From Candidatus Limosilactobacillus merdigallinarum (GTDB lineage Bacteria > Bacillota > Bacilli > Lactobacillales > Lactobacillaceae), in NCBI GenBank assembly GCA_019114515.1, contig DXFH01000001.1, forward strand, positions 1 through 64,000: DNA of 64,000 nucleotides, written 5' to 3'. The translations under genes were made by a program, and so were the position numbers. The notes under the pieces are model-generated. The model saw only the letters and a program-made list of their open reading frames with translations, made no database searches and was not told the origin of the DNA. Below are positions 21,668-35,590 of the stretch, piece after piece; within the stretch, counting starts at the first letter, position 1, and each line of letters begins with the position of its first letter.

Positions 21668-21684
21668 CGTTTTACCCCTCCCTA

Positions 21685-22910
<1,226 letters not shown>

Positions 22911-22977
22911 ACTAGTTCCTCCCTTAATGCACCACTTAACGTAATAATTCTACCGCATTTAAACATTGAGCAAAAGA

Positions 22978-23015
22978 AAAATCAAGGAGTGTATCCATGG
23001 ATGGCCCCTTGATTT
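22978..23015 (-). terminator. Terminator of the permease operon
   Basis: AAATCAAGG and CCTTGATTT pair around an 18-base loop that contains the palindrome TCCATGGA; on the minus strand the stem is followed by TTTCTTTTG. It lies about 84 bases past the permease stop. Confidence 0.7.
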
Positions 23016-23098
23016 AAACAATATTTTAATTATTCATTGGAAACGTAAAATGTTAGATATGCTTGTCATCTAAAAATTGCGGTCAATTTCACCATTCT

Positions 23099-24418
23099 CT
23101 ATTCACCGAAATCATTATCAGCGTGTCGACCAGTAATGAAGTAGAACGGAATAGCGATGATTAAGGCACCAAATCCCCATAACAAGTTGGCGTGGGGCGT
23201 GTTGGACAAAAGCCATAAGGAAACCACAATGGCAATAACCGGGATCACTGGACCAAATGGGACCTTAAATGACCGTTCTTTATCCTTCATTGTGTGCCGG
23301 AAGACCAATACGGCTAAACAAGTAGGAATGTATTGTACGAACCGCGAAATAGCTGAAATCATGGCTAACCGCGCAAAGGTGCCTGAGTAAGCCAAGAGCA
23401 GGCCCACAACCGTTGAAATAATAATGGCAACGTACGGTGCGCCAAAGCGGTTTTTCTTGGCCAATACCGCTGGCATCATCTTGTGTTCCGCCAAAGCTTG
23501 GCCGGAACGTGGCGTGATAAAGGAAGACGAGATACAAATGCCACCGATAGACATTAGTGTCCCAGCCGCTACTAATACGCCACCCCAGGAACCAACCATC
23601 TTTGTCATGGCTTCTTGCAAAGGTACCGTGGAGTTAGTTAATCCGCTGCCCAGAACACCGATACATGCAATCATGATGAGCAGGTAAAGCAGAACTACGG
23701 CACCCATTGCCAAGATCAGTGCTCGTGGCAAGTTCTTCTTGGGGTTCTTCATTTCTCCAGCAGCCACTACCAACCCTTCAAAACCGGTGAAGACGTAAAA
23801 GAGCGTCATGGTTGTTTGACCAAAGTTGGACATGGTCGCCTTGCTAGGAATGAAGAACGGTGTGAAGTTAGCTGGGTGTAAGAAGAACAAACCTAACAGG
23901 CCAACTAAAATCACGGGAATTAATTTACCCACCGTTACGACGTTGTTCAGGAAGGCCGTCACCCGCGCGCCACCGAGGTTCAATGCCATCAGAACCAGGC
24001 CCAAAATAGTGACCAGGGTGTTCTTGGCAAACGTGGTGTTTAGACTAGGGAACATCCCAGCTAACGCGGTTGCAAAACCAACATAGAGTGTCGCTTCAGC
24101 GATCATCCGCACAACCCAAGTCATAAAGCCCACTTCGTAACCGACAAAGTTGCCGAATGCACTCCGCGCGTACAGGTAAGGACCACCGTTTTTCTTAAAG
24201 AGGCTCGAACATTCCGCAAAACAAAGGCCAATGCAGAAAATCAGCGCACCATCTAAAAGCAGGGAGAGGATACTAGCTGGACCGAAAAGCTTCATTCCCG
24301 AACTAGGCAACAGAAAGATCCCGGTACCGATAATACCGTTAATACCCATCAAAACGATTGAGCCAAAGCCTAGCTTCTGTTTTTGCACATTAATTGTACT
24401 GGTTTTAACTTCTTCCAT
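23099..24418 (-). CDS. APC-family amino acid permease
   Basis: A 439-aa polytopic membrane transporter with about 12 segments. The N-terminal MGINGIIGTGIFLLPSSGMKLFGP motif is the substrate-binding signature of APC transporters. Substrate is not known. Three bases separate it from the upstream hydrolase gene, so the two form an operon, and the pairing suggests uptake of a gamma-glutamyl compound or amine-containing amino acid. The ATG follows AGGAGG. Confidence 0.88.
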   Translation of the reverse strand: MEEVKTSTINVQKQKLGFGSIVLMGINGIIGTGIFLLPSSGMKLFGPASILSLLLDGALIFCIGLCFAECSSLFKKNGGPYLYARSAFGNFVGYEVGFMTWVVRMIAEATLYVGFATALAGMFPSLNTTFAKNTLVTILGLVLMALNLGGARVTAFLNNVVTVGKLIPVILVGLLGLFFLHPANFTPFFIPSKATMSNFGQTTMTLFYVFTGFEGLVVAAGEMKNPKKNLPRALILAMGAVVLLYLLIMIACIGVLGSGLTNSTVPLQEAMTKMVGSWGGVLVAAGTLMSIGGICISSSFITPRSGQALAEHKMMPAVLAKKNRFGAPYVAIIISTVVGLLLAYSGTFARLAMISAISRFVQYIPTCLAVLVFRHTMKDKERSFKVPFGPVIPVIAIVVSLWLLSNTPHANLLWGFGALIIAIPFYFITGRHADNDFGE

Positions 24419-24421
24419 AAG

Positions 24422-25147
24422 CTATTTCCTCCTTTTCTGCACCCGTTTGAAGAAATCGGTAAAAATGCGTTCCTGTGCCGGATCATTTTGCCAAAGGTTT
24501 TCGGGATGCCATTGCACCGCTTGAATTGAGGAATCATCATTTTCGACAGCTTCAATTACCCCATCGGGCGCCTTCGCAACTACCCGTAGTCCAGGAGCCA
24601 CATTCCGAACTGCTTGGTGGTGACGTGAATTGACTAAGCATTCACCGCCTAGCGTTTTGCCTAACGCACTATCTTGATCAATTTCCACATGGTGCACTGG
24701 CAAATCACCTAATGATTTCTGTGAATGCTGCAGCAGTCCCTTTCCTGGATACTCACTTGGTAGGTCCTGATAGACCGTGCCACCCATGACCGCATTGATT
24801 ACCTGAATGCCACGACAAACACCCAAAACTGGTATCTGTGTATCGAGAGCTGCCTTTAACAGGGCAAATTCAGATTCATCGCGTGGTCGGTAAGTGGAGC
24901 CAATACCGGCATGCGGTTCTTCACCGAGAAAATCGGCGGCGATGTCGTAGCCACCAGGCATGATCAATCCGTCCAGTCCTGCAACGCTCTGTGCCGCTAG
25001 CTGGGCTGGCAGAATTGGAATAATTACCGGCAGGACGTCATGCTTGACCATTACATCAATAAATGGCTTAGGCGCAAAATTAGCTAATTTCTGATTAATA
25101 ATACTGGTTGTTTGTTGGTTGGCATCTGCCGCAATTCCGATTCGCAT
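24422..25147 (-). CDS. Gamma-glutamyl-GABA hydrolase-like class I amidotransferase
   Basis: A 241-aa peptidase C26 / PuuD-like protein. The nucleophile Cys lies in VLGVCRGIQVINAVMGG, and the His-Glu pair in AVQWHPE. Stand-alone members hydrolyse gamma-glutamyl amide bonds, as in putrescine breakdown. The ATG at 25147 (MRIGIAADAN) has AAGGGG nine bases upstream; the ORF-track start is ten codons early. It leads an operon with the amino-acid permease. A substrate cannot be assigned. Confidence 0.82.
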   Translation of the reverse strand: MRIGIAADANQQTTSIINQKLANFAPKPFIDVMVKHDVLPVIIPILPAQLAAQSVAGLDGLIMPGGYDIAADFLGEEPHAGIGSTYRPRDESEFALLKAALDTQIPVLGVCRGIQVINAVMGGTVYQDLPSEYPGKGLLQHSQKSLGDLPVHHVEIDQDSALGKTLGGECLVNSRHHQAVRNVAPGLRVVAKAPDGVIEAVENDDSSIQAVQWHPENLWQNDPAQERIFTDFFKRVQKRRK

Positions 25148-25361
25148 ATATTCGTGCCCCTTCCTAAACTGTTTCACATCAAATTTTAATTATATTAAAT
25201 CAGTTTCTGGGCTTTTTGTAAAGATAATTTACTACAAAAAGGAATAATCTGTCCTGCAAGCGATTTCTGCTTATTATAATTAAGCCCGTGCCTTTATACA
25301 GGTAAAAAATAAAATTGTTGTTTAAATTTATTAGGAGACTTTAATCATCAACAGACAAAAA

Positions 25362-25393
25362 AGGAGTTGCAACCATCTTGATCGCAACTCTTT
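25362..25393 (-). terminator. Terminator of the SDR gene
   Basis: GAGTTGC (25364-25370) and GCAACTC (25384-25390) pair; on the minus strand the stem is followed by CTTTTTTG. It lies about 20 bases past the SDR stop. Confidence 0.85.
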
Positions 25394-25412
25394 TCTCTGA
25401 TTAACGTTAAGT

Positions 25413-26290
<878 letters not shown>

Positions 26291-26385
26291 TCTGAACACA
26301 ATGTGCAATTGGTATAGAGCATAAAGATTGTGAAATAGCAACACTAACTATTACTTACAGGGAAATGGTTGCCCCTAATACATAC

Positions 26386-26424
26386 AAAAAAGAGCTTGCG
26401 CCAAAATGACACAAACTCTTTTGA
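26386..26424 (-). terminator. rplM-rpsI terminator
   Basis: AAAAGAGCTTG and CAAACTCTTTT pair with one mismatch; on the minus strand the stem ends in TTTTTTG. It lies about 25 bases past the rpsI stop. Confidence 0.8.
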
Positions 26425-26448
26425 TAAATATGGAAGCGATAATCGAAA

Positions 26449-26844
26449 TTAACGCTTACTGAATTGAGCAGCCTTACGAGCCTTCTTCAGACCAGGCTTG
26501 CGACGTTCCTTCATCCGTGGGTCCCGAGTTAACAGACCTGCTTTCTTCAAAGCATCACGGAAGTCAGGGTCAACTGCAAGCAAAGCGCGTGCAATCCCAT
26601 GACGAGTTGCACCGGCTTGGCCAGAGAAGCCACCACCATTAACGTTAACTAAAACATCATATTGACCGTCAGTCTTAGTAACATCAAATGGTTGGTTAAC
26701 GATGGCACGTAAGTTAGCAAACGGAATGTAGTCTTCGATTGCCTTGCCGTTCATCGTAATCTTACCAGAACCTGGTACTAAGCGAACGCGCGCAGTAGAA
26801 TCCTTGCGACGACCAGTACCACTATATTGTACTTGTTGAGCCAA
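26449..26844 (-). CDS. rpsI: 30S ribosomal protein S9
   Basis: S9 (131 aa), whose C-terminal tail contacts P-site tRNA in the 30S head. The [14 protein letters not shown] start and the [12 protein letters not shown] end are diagnostic. It starts with TTG after GGAGGG and lies 13 bases after rplM. Confidence 0.97.
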   Translation of the reverse strand: MAQQVQYSGTGRRKDSTARVRLVPGSGKITMNGKAIEDYIPFANLRAIVNQPFDVTKTDGQYDVLVNVNGGGFSGQAGATRHGIARALLAVDPDFRDALKKAGLLTRDPRMKERRKPGLKKARKAAQFSKR

Positions 26845-26857
26845 TTCCGTTCCCTCC

Positions 26858-27301
26858 TTAGATTAAGTTCGTGATATCAAGCTTTTCAGGCTTTTGTGCT
26901 TCGTGCTTGTGGTCTTCACCAGCGTAAACATGAAGCTTCATGCCCATCTTGCGGCCCAGTGGGGTATGTGGAAGCATGCCCTTGATAGTTTGTTCAACCA
27001 TCTTAGCTGGTTCCTTAGCAAGAAAATCGCCAGCAGTCCGTGACTTCAAACCACCTGGATGATTTGAGTGACGGTAATACATTTTGCGATCAGCTTTCTT
27101 ACCAGTTAACTTAACATCTGCTGCGTTAACAACGATTACAAAGTCACCGGTGTCAACGTGTGGAGTGAAGGTTGGCTTGTTCTTACCACGTAAGATCGAA
27201 GCAACAGTAGATGCAAGGCGTCCTAAAGCGATACCCTTGGCATCCACGATGTACCATTTACGGTCAACTTCACCAGGTTTTGCCATGTATGTCGTTCTCA
27301 C
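26858..27301 (-). CDS. rplM: 50S ribosomal protein L13
   Basis: L13 (147 aa), an early 50S assembly protein. GTG at 27301 ([20 protein letters not shown]) is eight bases after GGAGG; the ORF track begins five codons early within the SD. It is the first gene of rplM-rpsI. Confidence 0.97.
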   Translation of the reverse strand: MRTTYMAKPGEVDRKWYIVDAKGIALGRLASTVASILRGKNKPTFTPHVDTGDFVIVVNAADVKLTGKKADRKMYYRHSNHPGGLKSRTAGDFLAKEPAKMVEQTIKGMLPHTPLGRKMGMKLHVYAGEDHKHEAQKPEKLDITNLI

Positions 27302-27409
27302 GATTAGTTCCTCCAATTTTGTCTTTCTTTTACAATAAATTGTGTACCGAGTAATTTATGGAAAAGAAATACCAGCTATTAGTGTACTCGATCAGGCCCG
27401 GTCAGTCAA
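27302..27409 (-). promoter_or_regulatory. rplM promoter and structured leader
   Basis: Minus-strand TTGACT (27404-27409), a 17-base spacer and TACACT (27381-27386) form a promoter just past the truA stop. The ~70-base leader contains the hairpin ATAAATT/AATTTAT around an 11-base loop. Firmicutes carry an L13 autoregulatory leader at this place, and this is probably its counterpart; I could not compare to the model. Confidence 0.6.
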
Positions 27410-27420
27410 TGACTTTATCC

Positions 27421-28176
27421 TCATTCATCATAGCTAACATCCACCAGATACAAACCACTGGCCGGTGCGGTCATCCGTGCTTGCTGGCGATCCTTTGCTG
27501 CCATTACCCGCTTCACATCATCCAATGGTCGCTGTCCATTACCAATTTCCAACAGCAACGCCACCATGATACGTACCTGATTGTACAAAAAACCGTTACC
27601 GACGAACTCGAACACAATTTCGTCTAACGCGTCGTCATGATAGACCCTCGTCTCGTAAATGGTCCGGACGTTGCTCTTAGCTTGTGACCCCGAAGCTACA
27701 AAACTGGTAAAATCATGCGTACCAACCAAGTCCTGCGCCGCTGTCTGCATATTACCAATGTCCACCGGATACTTGTAATGAGCGGTGTAATTGCGCCGAA
27801 ACGGGTCAACAAATTCGCCCTGCTTCACCCGGTAACGATAACGTTTCCGATGGGCATTATAACGAGCATGGAAGGTCTTGGGCACAATCTCTGCTTTCTT
27901 AACAACAATGTCTAGTGACAGCTGACTATTTAATGCCCGAACCATCGACCGTTCCGGAATGTCAAACGGAAAATCAAAATGGGCTACTTGGTTCAAGGCA
28001 TGCACACCAGCATCCGTTCGTCCCGACCCAATCACCGGAATAGCTGGTGTCGGATTTTTCGCCATCCGGTTAACAATCGTTTTTAATGTTTGCTCAACGG
28101 TGCGCTGATGAGGCTGAATTTGAAAGCCAGCAAACTTAGTTCCATCGTAAGCAAAGGTAATTTTATAACGCGGCAC
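27421..28176 (-). CDS. truA: tRNA pseudouridine(38-40) synthase TruA
   Basis: A 251-aa pseudouridine synthase for positions 38-40 of the tRNA anticodon arm. The catalytic Asp lies in GSGRTDAGVHAL near residue 53. It starts with GTG after AAGGAG and follows ecfT by 14 bases. Confidence 0.95.
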   Translation of the reverse strand: MPRYKITFAYDGTKFAGFQIQPHQRTVEQTLKTIVNRMAKNPTPAIPVIGSGRTDAGVHALNQVAHFDFPFDIPERSMVRALNSQLSLDIVVKKAEIVPKTFHARYNAHRKRYRYRVKQGEFVDPFRRNYTAHYKYPVDIGNMQTAAQDLVGTHDFTSFVASGSQAKSNVRTIYETRVYHDDALDEIVFEFVGNGFLYNQVRIMVALLLEIGNGQRPLDDVKRVMAAKDRQQARMTAPASGLYLVDVSYDE

Positions 28177-28190
28177 AATTTGTCTCCTTA

Positions 28191-28991
28191 CTAAAGATGA
28201 CGCAATACAATCAATACAACAGTTAACAAAATATATACCAGTAACGCCCAGTTATTCGCCTTTTCCCACTTCAAGCGCCGGTAAGCTGTTCTTTTGGCTC
28301 CTGGTTCATAACCACGCGCCTCCATCGCCAAAGCTAAATCATCCGCTCGCTTAAAAGAAGAAACAAATAGCGGAATCATTACCGGCACTAAGCGCTTAGC
28401 ACGTTGAAACAAGTTACCAGCAGAAAAATCCATACCCCGTGCCCGCTGTGCGTCCATTATGGTTTGAATTTCATCCATAATAGTGGGAATGAAACGCAGG
28501 GCAATCGAGAGCATCATTGCTAATTGACTAACTGGTACTTTTAAGTAGCTCAACGGCTTTAACAGACTTTCGATCCCGGCGGCTAACTGTAATGTAGTAG
28601 TGGTAACGGTCAAGACAGTCGAAATCGTAATAATAAATGCAAAACGGAAAATCAGATAAATTGACTGAATGATTCCTAAAGAGGTAATCGTCAAGAAATG
28701 CCATTGCCACAGTGTGTACCCTCCAGTAGAGAAAAGCAGCTGAACGGCGGCAGTAATCAAAATGATCCACATTAATGTCCTGATGCCTTGCCAATACATT
28801 TTGAATGACACCCTGCTCATTGCCATTAAAAACAACAAGAACAAGGCTAATAGCACGTTAGTCAACAAATTATTAGCAAAGAAGACAATGACAACGTACC
28901 AAAAGCAGCCAATGATCTTCATTCGCGGATCTAAGCGGTGCAGGATAGAATTAGTCGGGACATATAAGCCAAAGAATACTTTACTATTCAT
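28191..28991 (-). CDS. ecfT: ECF transporter transmembrane subunit EcfT
   Basis: Membrane scaffold (266 aa) of the energy-coupling factor module shared by several vitamin S-components. The Ala-Arg-Gly coupling motifs are seen in DAQRARGMDF and AMEARGYEPG. About five to six membrane segments. Its start overlaps the ecfA2 end by eight bases. No S-component is in the window. Confidence 0.93.
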   Translation of the reverse strand: MNSKVFFGLYVPTNSILHRLDPRMKIIGCFWYVVIVFFANNLLTNVLLALFLLFLMAMSRVSFKMYWQGIRTLMWIILITAAVQLLFSTGGYTLWQWHFLTITSLGIIQSIYLIFRFAFIITISTVLTVTTTTLQLAAGIESLLKPLSYLKVPVSQLAMMLSIALRFIPTIMDEIQTIMDAQRARGMDFSAGNLFQRAKRLVPVMIPLFVSSFKRADDLALAMEARGYEPGAKRTAYRRLKWEKANNWALLVYILLTVVLIVLRHL

Positions 28992-29859
28992 GGTGTTCCT
29001 CCTCTTGCAACTGCTTAATTAATGATTGACTCAAGCTGGTAACTGTTAACGGTAATTGCTCAAAATGCCAGTCATTGTGCTGCAGCTTCTGAGCAAAGGC
29101 GGTTGCCAGTGGTGGTTCCAGTTCGGCCTCTTTTAACAACTCTGGTTGGCTAAATAAGCTGCGTGGTGTGCCATTAAAAACTAAGTTCCCCTGGTTAAGC
29201 ACCAAAACAGCATCCGCATAAGTAGCCACCTGCTCCATTTGGTGACTAACCAAGATGACGGTAATCCCTTGTTCATGCAGGGAATACGCCAACTCGAGAA
29301 TCTCGGTCTGCCCTTGTGGATCCAGACCGGCTGTGGGCTCGTCCATAATCAAAATTTGCGGTTGCATTGCTAAAACGCCGGCAATGGCTACCCGCCGCAT
29401 TTGGCCGCCCGATAGTTCAAACGGTGAATGTTCGTTAAATTTTTCTGGTAAATGCACCGTCTCCAGAGCAGCTAGAGCCAGTTTTTGGGCCTCTTGAGCC
29501 GACTTGCCAAGGTTTAATGGACCAAATTCCACATCTTGGAGCACAGTATCACTGAATAGCTGTTTTTCGGGGAATTGAAATACATAGCCCACCTGCTGGT
29601 GCAGCTTTTGTAATTCCTCGTGGCTGCTGTCATGCGTGAGGGTAAAGTTGCCAACTTGGATTGTACCTTTTTCAGGCAGTAATAAGCCATCAACTAACTT
29701 AGTTAAGGTCGATTTACCACTACCAGTGTGACCGATGATGGCCGTCAAACTCCCCTTATCAATGCTGGCAGTAATGCCCTTCAAGGCCGGATTGCTAAAG
29801 TCCGTCTGTGCATTATATGTATATGCTACTTGTTGGAAGACAACTGCTGGTTGAGCCAT
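28984..29859 (-). CDS. ecfA2: ECF transporter ATPase EcfA2
   Basis: Second ATPase (291 aa) of the ECF module. Walker A GHTGSGKST, signature LSGGQMRRV and Walker B ILIMDEPTAGLD. The start lies 34 bases inside the end of ecfA1, with GAGGAG upstream, so the two genes share coding sequence in different frames. Confidence 0.93.
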   Translation of the reverse strand: MAQPAVVFQQVAYTYNAQTDFSNPALKGITASIDKGSLTAIIGHTGSGKSTLTKLVDGLLLPEKGTIQVGNFTLTHDSSHEELQKLHQQVGYVFQFPEKQLFSDTVLQDVEFGPLNLGKSAQEAQKLALAALETVHLPEKFNEHSPFELSGGQMRRVAIAGVLAMQPQILIMDEPTAGLDPQGQTEILELAYSLHEQGITVILVSHQMEQVATYADAVLVLNQGNLVFNGTPRSLFSQPELLKEAELEPPLATAFAQKLQHNDWHFEQLPLTVTSLSQSLIKQLQEEEHHE

Positions 29860-30662
29860 GTCATCATCTGCTCCTCACTTTGATATTCTTTTGGAACCTT
29901 TAGTCCATGTTCCTGAAGTTCTTCTTTTAACTGAGTGGTAAAGGGCAAGCCGAGATGATGATTCCTCAGAAGGTCGGAACTGCCCATGATTTGTGAAGTC
30001 GGTCCATAGGCTACTAAATGCGACTGATCAATGATCATTACTTTATCACCTAGTACTGCTTCACTAGGATCATGGGTGATCGCCAGGATAGTAAAGCCCT
30101 TTTTAACTTTTAAATGGGCCAATAGCTTTAAGATCTTTTGCCGTCCTTTAGGGTCCAGCATTGAGGTGGCTTCATCAAAGATTAAAATTTTGGGGCGTAA
30201 ACTCAATGCGCCGGCAATGGCTACCCGCTGCTTCTGGCCGCCAGATAAGTAAGCCGGTTCTTTATCCGCGAAAGGAACCATATCCACATCATCCAGTGCT
30301 TGATGAATACGAAAAGCCATTTGGTCATGAGGCACTTGGTGATTTTCCAAACCGAATGCCACATCATCAGCAACCGTCGTACCAACAAACTGATTATCCG
30401 GATTTTGAAAAACAAAACCGATGCGCTGGTGGATCGCATGCAGATTATCTTCATTAACTTTGATGCCATCTACTACTATTTGTCCTTGCTTAAGCGGCAA
30501 AAGACCATCAATTAATCGTGCTAAAGTACTTTTTCCACTGCCGTTAGGGCCGATGATGGTAATCCATTCGCCTGCTGGCAAATCCAGCGAAATATTGGAT
30601 AAAGTTGGTTCTGCATTGCCCGGGTATGTGAAGGTCAAGTCTTTAATGCTGATGATTGCCAT
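29826..30662 (-). CDS. ecfA1: ECF transporter ATPase EcfA1
   Basis: First ATPase (278 aa) of the ECF module, with Walker A GPNGSGKST, signature LSGGQKQRV and Walker B ILIFDEATSMLDP. It pairs with EcfA2 to power uptake of vitamins such as riboflavin, biotin or folate through separate S-components. It lies downstream of rplQ behind a terminator, the usual place in lactobacilli. Confidence 0.93.
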   Translation of the reverse strand: MAIISIKDLTFTYPGNAEPTLSNISLDLPAGEWITIIGPNGSGKSTLARLIDGLLPLKQGQIVVDGIKVNEDNLHAIHQRIGFVFQNPDNQFVGTTVADDVAFGLENHQVPHDQMAFRIHQALDDVDMVPFADKEPAYLSGGQKQRVAIAGALSLRPKILIFDEATSMLDPKGRQKILKLLAHLKVKKGFTILAITHDPSEAVLGDKVMIIDQSHLVAYGPTSQIMGSSDLLRNHHLGLPFTTQLKEELQEHGLKVPKEYQSEEQMMTWLNQQLSSNK

Positions 30663-30737
30663 CTATTTAGCCCCTTTCGTGATTCCAACTTAGTATTCTA
30701 ACAAATTAACCACTGAAACACTAATCGCTGATAAACA

Positions 30738-30769
30738 AAAAAATCACTTACAACTGCGGTGCGTGATTT
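30738..30769 (-). terminator. Terminator of the spc operon (after rplQ)
   Basis: AAATCAC (30741-30747) and GTGATTT (30763-30769) pair; on the minus strand T7 follows. It lies about 95 bases after the rplQ stop and before ecfA1. Confidence 0.7.
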
Positions 30770-30864
30770 CTCACATTCGAGCTAGACTAGGGAAAACCCA
30801 CCATCATAACGCTCTATACCATCAGTCGTAGTGATTCTTTATTACGTATTTAACTGTGACGAAA

Positions 30865-31245
30865 TTATACTAACTGTAACAGAACCATTGGAGCACCATC
30901 ACCACGGCGCGGCATGGTCTTCAGCATTCGCGTGTAACCACCGTTGCGGTCCTTGTACTTAGGTGCAATTTCATCGAACAAGTTTTGCAGTGCTGACTGA
31001 ACTTTGATGTCATCGCCGTTTTCCTTAACGTCAGCAACAACATTCCGGATGTAAGCAGCAGCCTTACGCCGGGATGCAAGATCACCCTTCTTAGCCAGGG
31101 TAACCATCTTGTCCATCATCTTACGTACTTCCTTAGCACGCGCTTCGGTAGTAGTGATTGAACCATTAACGATCAAATCAGTAGTCAAATCGCGTAATAA
31201 AGCTTTCCGTTGTGAACTAGTCCGTCCTAATTTGCGGTAACTCAT
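30865..31245 (-). CDS. rplQ: 50S ribosomal protein L17
   Basis: L17 (126 aa), with the typical [20 protein letters not shown] start and C-terminal [19 protein letters not shown]. It sits at the polypeptide exit side of the 50S subunit. Last gene of the spc operon, after rpoA, with AAGGAGGG upstream. Confidence 0.98.
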   Translation of the reverse strand: MSYRKLGRTSSQRKALLRDLTTDLIVNGSITTTEARAKEVRKMMDKMVTLAKKGDLASRRKAAAYIRNVVADVKENGDDIKVQSALQNLFDEIAPKYKDRNGGYTRMLKTMPRRGDGAPMVLLQLV

Positions 31246-31271
31246 GGAATTTCCCTCCTTTTATCTAGTAA

Positions 31272-32213
31272 TTAGTCTTCCTGACGAAAACCTACGCCAA
31301 GATCTGCTAACTTTTCCTTGATTTCTTCAAGTGACTTTTGACCAAGGTTACGAACCTTCATCATGTCTGCTTCCGTCCGTTCAGTTAAGTCCTTAACCGT
31401 TTGAATATCAGCACGCTTCAAACAGTTGTAAGAACGAACAGATAAATCAAGTTCTTCGATTGTCTTGTCAAGTACCTTTTCTTGATGGGTCTCTTCACGT
31501 TCGATCATCACTTGAACATTTTGTGCTTCTTCGGTAAGGTTGACAAACATGGACAGATGAGCCGTCAAGACTTTAGCAGCTAAACTGACAGCTTCAGTAG
31601 GCGTTAATGAACCATTAGTCCATACGTCCAGTGTCAGCTTATCATAGTCGTTGTTTTGACCAACACGAGTATTTTCAACCGTGTAGTTAACACGTTCGAT
31701 TGGGGTGTAGATGGAATCAATTGGCAATACACCAATAGCTAAATCCATCCGCTTCTTATTATCTTCGGCAGCAACATAGCCACGGCCCTTGTCAGCAGTT
31801 AACTGCATGTGCAATTCAGCACCATCAGCAACCGTTGCAATGTAGAGATCAGGGTTCAGGATAGTAACATCACCATCACCCTTGATATCACCGGCAGTGA
31901 CTTCCGCAGGACCCTTGACATCTAATTCAAGGTTCTTTGCATCGTCGGAATCAATCCGTAATGCAACCTTCTTCAGATTCAAAATGATCTGAGTAACATC
32001 TTCGGTAACCCCATCAACCGTACTGAATTCGTGAAGGACACCATCGATATTGATACTCGTGATAGCTGCACCAGGCAAAGAAGCCAACATGACACGCCGT
32101 AAAGAGTTGCCAAGCGTCGTCCCATAGCCACGTTCAAGTGGTTCAACGACAAACTTACCGTAGTTGTCTGTCTCTTCAACTTTGTTGATGTTTGGTTTTT
32201 CAAATTCGATCAT
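31272..32213 (-). CDS. rpoA: RNA polymerase alpha subunit
   Basis: Alpha subunit (313 aa). The N-terminal domain (to about residue 230) dimerises and nucleates core assembly ([20 protein letters not shown]). The C-terminal domain (about 245-313), with [16 protein letters not shown], binds UP elements and activators. Located between rpsK and rplQ as usual. Confidence 0.98.
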   Translation of the reverse strand: MIEFEKPNINKVEETDNYGKFVVEPLERGYGTTLGNSLRRVMLASLPGAAITSINIDGVLHEFSTVDGVTEDVTQIILNLKKVALRIDSDDAKNLELDVKGPAEVTAGDIKGDGDVTILNPDLYIATVADGAELHMQLTADKGRGYVAAEDNKKRMDLAIGVLPIDSIYTPIERVNYTVENTRVGQNNDYDKLTLDVWTNGSLTPTEAVSLAAKVLTAHLSMFVNLTEEAQNVQVMIEREETHQEKVLDKTIEELDLSVRSYNCLKRADIQTVKDLTERTEADMMKVRNLGQKSLEEIKEKLADLGVGFRQED

Positions 32214-32296
32214 TCTACTCTAGTACCCCTTTCAAACGTGGATCGTATTTACTAAAAAGGCATCTGGCTGACTGAAACATCGCCGTGGATGCATCA

Positions 32297-32683
32297 TTAA
32301 ACACGACGACGCTTTGGAGGACGAGAACCGTTGTGTGGCACTGGGGTCACATCGCGAATGGCAGTGACTTCCAGACCAGTAGCTTGCAGAGCACGGATAG
32401 CTGATTCACGACCAGAACCTGGGCCCTTAACTTCAACCTCAACGGTCTTCATACCATGTTCCATTGCTTGCTTAGCAGCTGCTTCGGATGCCATTTGGGC
32501 AGCAAATGGAGTAGACTTACGTGAACCCTTAAAGCCCAGAACACCTGCAGATGACCAAGCAACGGCGTTACCTTGAACATCAGTGATCATAATCAACGTG
32601 TTGTTGAAAGTTGAATGAATGTGAGCAACACCAGTTTCAACTTTGGTACGGTTACGACGCTTACGAGTTTTCTTAGCTGGCAT
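32297..32683 (-). CDS. rpsK: 30S ribosomal protein S11
   Basis: S11 (128 aa) of the 30S platform, with [18 protein letters not shown] and [13 protein letters not shown] motifs and the basic C-terminal tail. Lies between rpsM and rpoA in the spc operon, with AGGAGG upstream. Confidence 0.98.
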   Translation of the reverse strand: MPAKKTRKRRNRTKVETGVAHIHSTFNNTLIMITDVQGNAVAWSSAGVLGFKGSRKSTPFAAQMASEAAAKQAMEHGMKTVEVEVKGPGSGRESAIRALQATGLEVTAIRDVTPVPHNGSRPPKRRRV

Positions 32684-32709
32684 AATTTACTAACCTCCTT
32701 TTCAAAATA

Positions 32710-33090
32710 TTACTTTGGTGAGTTGCTGATCTTCTTACCAGCGATAGCAACTGCCTTACCCTTACGAGTACGTGCGTTGTTCTTCGTGTGCTGACCACGA
32801 ACTGGCAGACCACGACGGTGACGCATACCACGGTAACTACCAATTTCCTGCAGACGCTTGATGTTCATTGAAACTTCACGGCGAAGGTCACCTTCAACCT
32901 TTAAGTTGTCAACTTGACCACGGATCTTTTCTTCTTGTTCGGGAGTCAAGTCACGAACACGGATATCTTCGGAAACACCGGCAGCCTTCAGAATCTTTTC
33001 AGACAGAGACTGACCAATACCATAAATGTAAGTTAAGCCGATTACAACACGCTTGTCACGAGGTAAATCGACACCTGCAATACGAGCCAT
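32710..33090 (-). CDS. rpsM: 30S ribosomal protein S13
   Basis: S13 (126 aa) of the 30S head, which contacts the 50S subunit and P-site t[29 protein letters not shown] and [14 protein letters not shown] are family landmarks. Confidence 0.98.
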   Translation of the reverse strand: MARIAGVDLPRDKRVVIGLTYIYGIGQSLSEKILKAAGVSEDIRVRDLTPEQEEKIRGQVDNLKVEGDLRREVSMNIKRLQEIGSYRGMRHRRGLPVRGQHTKNNARTRKGKAVAIAGKKISNSPK

Positions 33091-33115
33091 TATTACACCT
33101 CCATTCTTTTAATGA

Positions 33116-33232
33116 TTACTTGCCTTGACGCTGCTTATGCTTTGGGTTAGAGCAGATAACCATAACCCGGCCACGACGTCTTACAATTTTGCAATTGTCA
33201 CACATCTTTTTTACAGATGGACGTACTTTCAT
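33116..33232 (-). CDS. rpmJ: 50S ribosomal protein L36 (zinc-binding form), not in ORF track
   Basis: A 38-codon gene, [21 protein letters not shown] to HKQRQGK, between infA and rpsM. The zinc ligands are CDNC and, further on, Cys and His in ICSNPKH, so this is the zinc-containing C+ form. It is too short for the track but has a good ribosome binding site (GGAGG) and the usual position. Confidence 0.97.
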   Translation of the reverse strand: MKVRPSVKKMCDNCKIVRRRGRVMVICSNPKHKQRQGK

Positions 33233-33254
33233 CGTTAGACCTCCTACTTTGAAA

Positions 33255-33473
33255 CTACTTAAAACGGTATGTAATCCGACCCTTAGTCAGATCATAAGGT
33301 GACATTTCCACCTTTACCCGGTCACCAGGCAAGATCTTGATGTAATGCATCCGAATCTTCCCAGAAACGTGAGCGAGAATTTCTACCCCGTTCTTTAATT
33401 CCACTTTGAACATTGCATTCGGCAAAGTTTCACTAACTTTACCTTCAACTTCGATCACATCGGCTTTTGCCAC
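33255..33473 (-). CDS. infA: Translation initiation factor IF-1
   Basis: IF-1 (72 aa), a single OB-fold protein that binds the A site during initiation ([21 protein letters not shown]). GTG at 33473 is nine bases after AAGGAGG; the ORF-track start is 35 codons early and would give a foreign N-terminus. It has its own promoter upstream. Confidence 0.97.
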   Translation of the reverse strand: MAKADVIEVEGKVSETLPNAMFKVELKNGVEILAHVSGKIRMHYIKILPGDRVKVEMSPYDLTKGRITYRFK

Positions 33474-33561
33474 TGAATGGTTCCTCCTTGCTAGACTCAA
33501 TTTACTGAAAAAGGTGGGGGACGCACTACGCCACCCACTACGAGCTAGATAAACCTTGGAT

Positions 33562-33590
33562 AGTTTACCATAGCTCATTTGTTAGTGCAA
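33562..33590 (-). promoter_or_regulatory. Internal spc-operon promoter before infA
   Basis: Minus-strand TTGCAC (33585-33590), a 17-base spacer and TAAACT (33562-33567) with a TG extension form a strong promoter in the adk-infA gap. A GC-rich hairpin GTGGG/CCCAC then CTTTTTC lies in the leader (about 33510-33542), which could attenuate. Confidence 0.6.
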
Positions 33591-33615
33591 GACAACTCAG
33601 CTATCAATACTAGAA

Positions 33616-35589
<1,974 letters not shown>

Positions 35590-35590
<1 letters not shown>

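Noticed and set aside
25178-25361. T-box or riboswitch leader for the hydrolase-permease operon
   Set aside because: No T-box core sequence or stable terminator/antiterminator pair was seen; only a short TTGTA/TACAA repeat.
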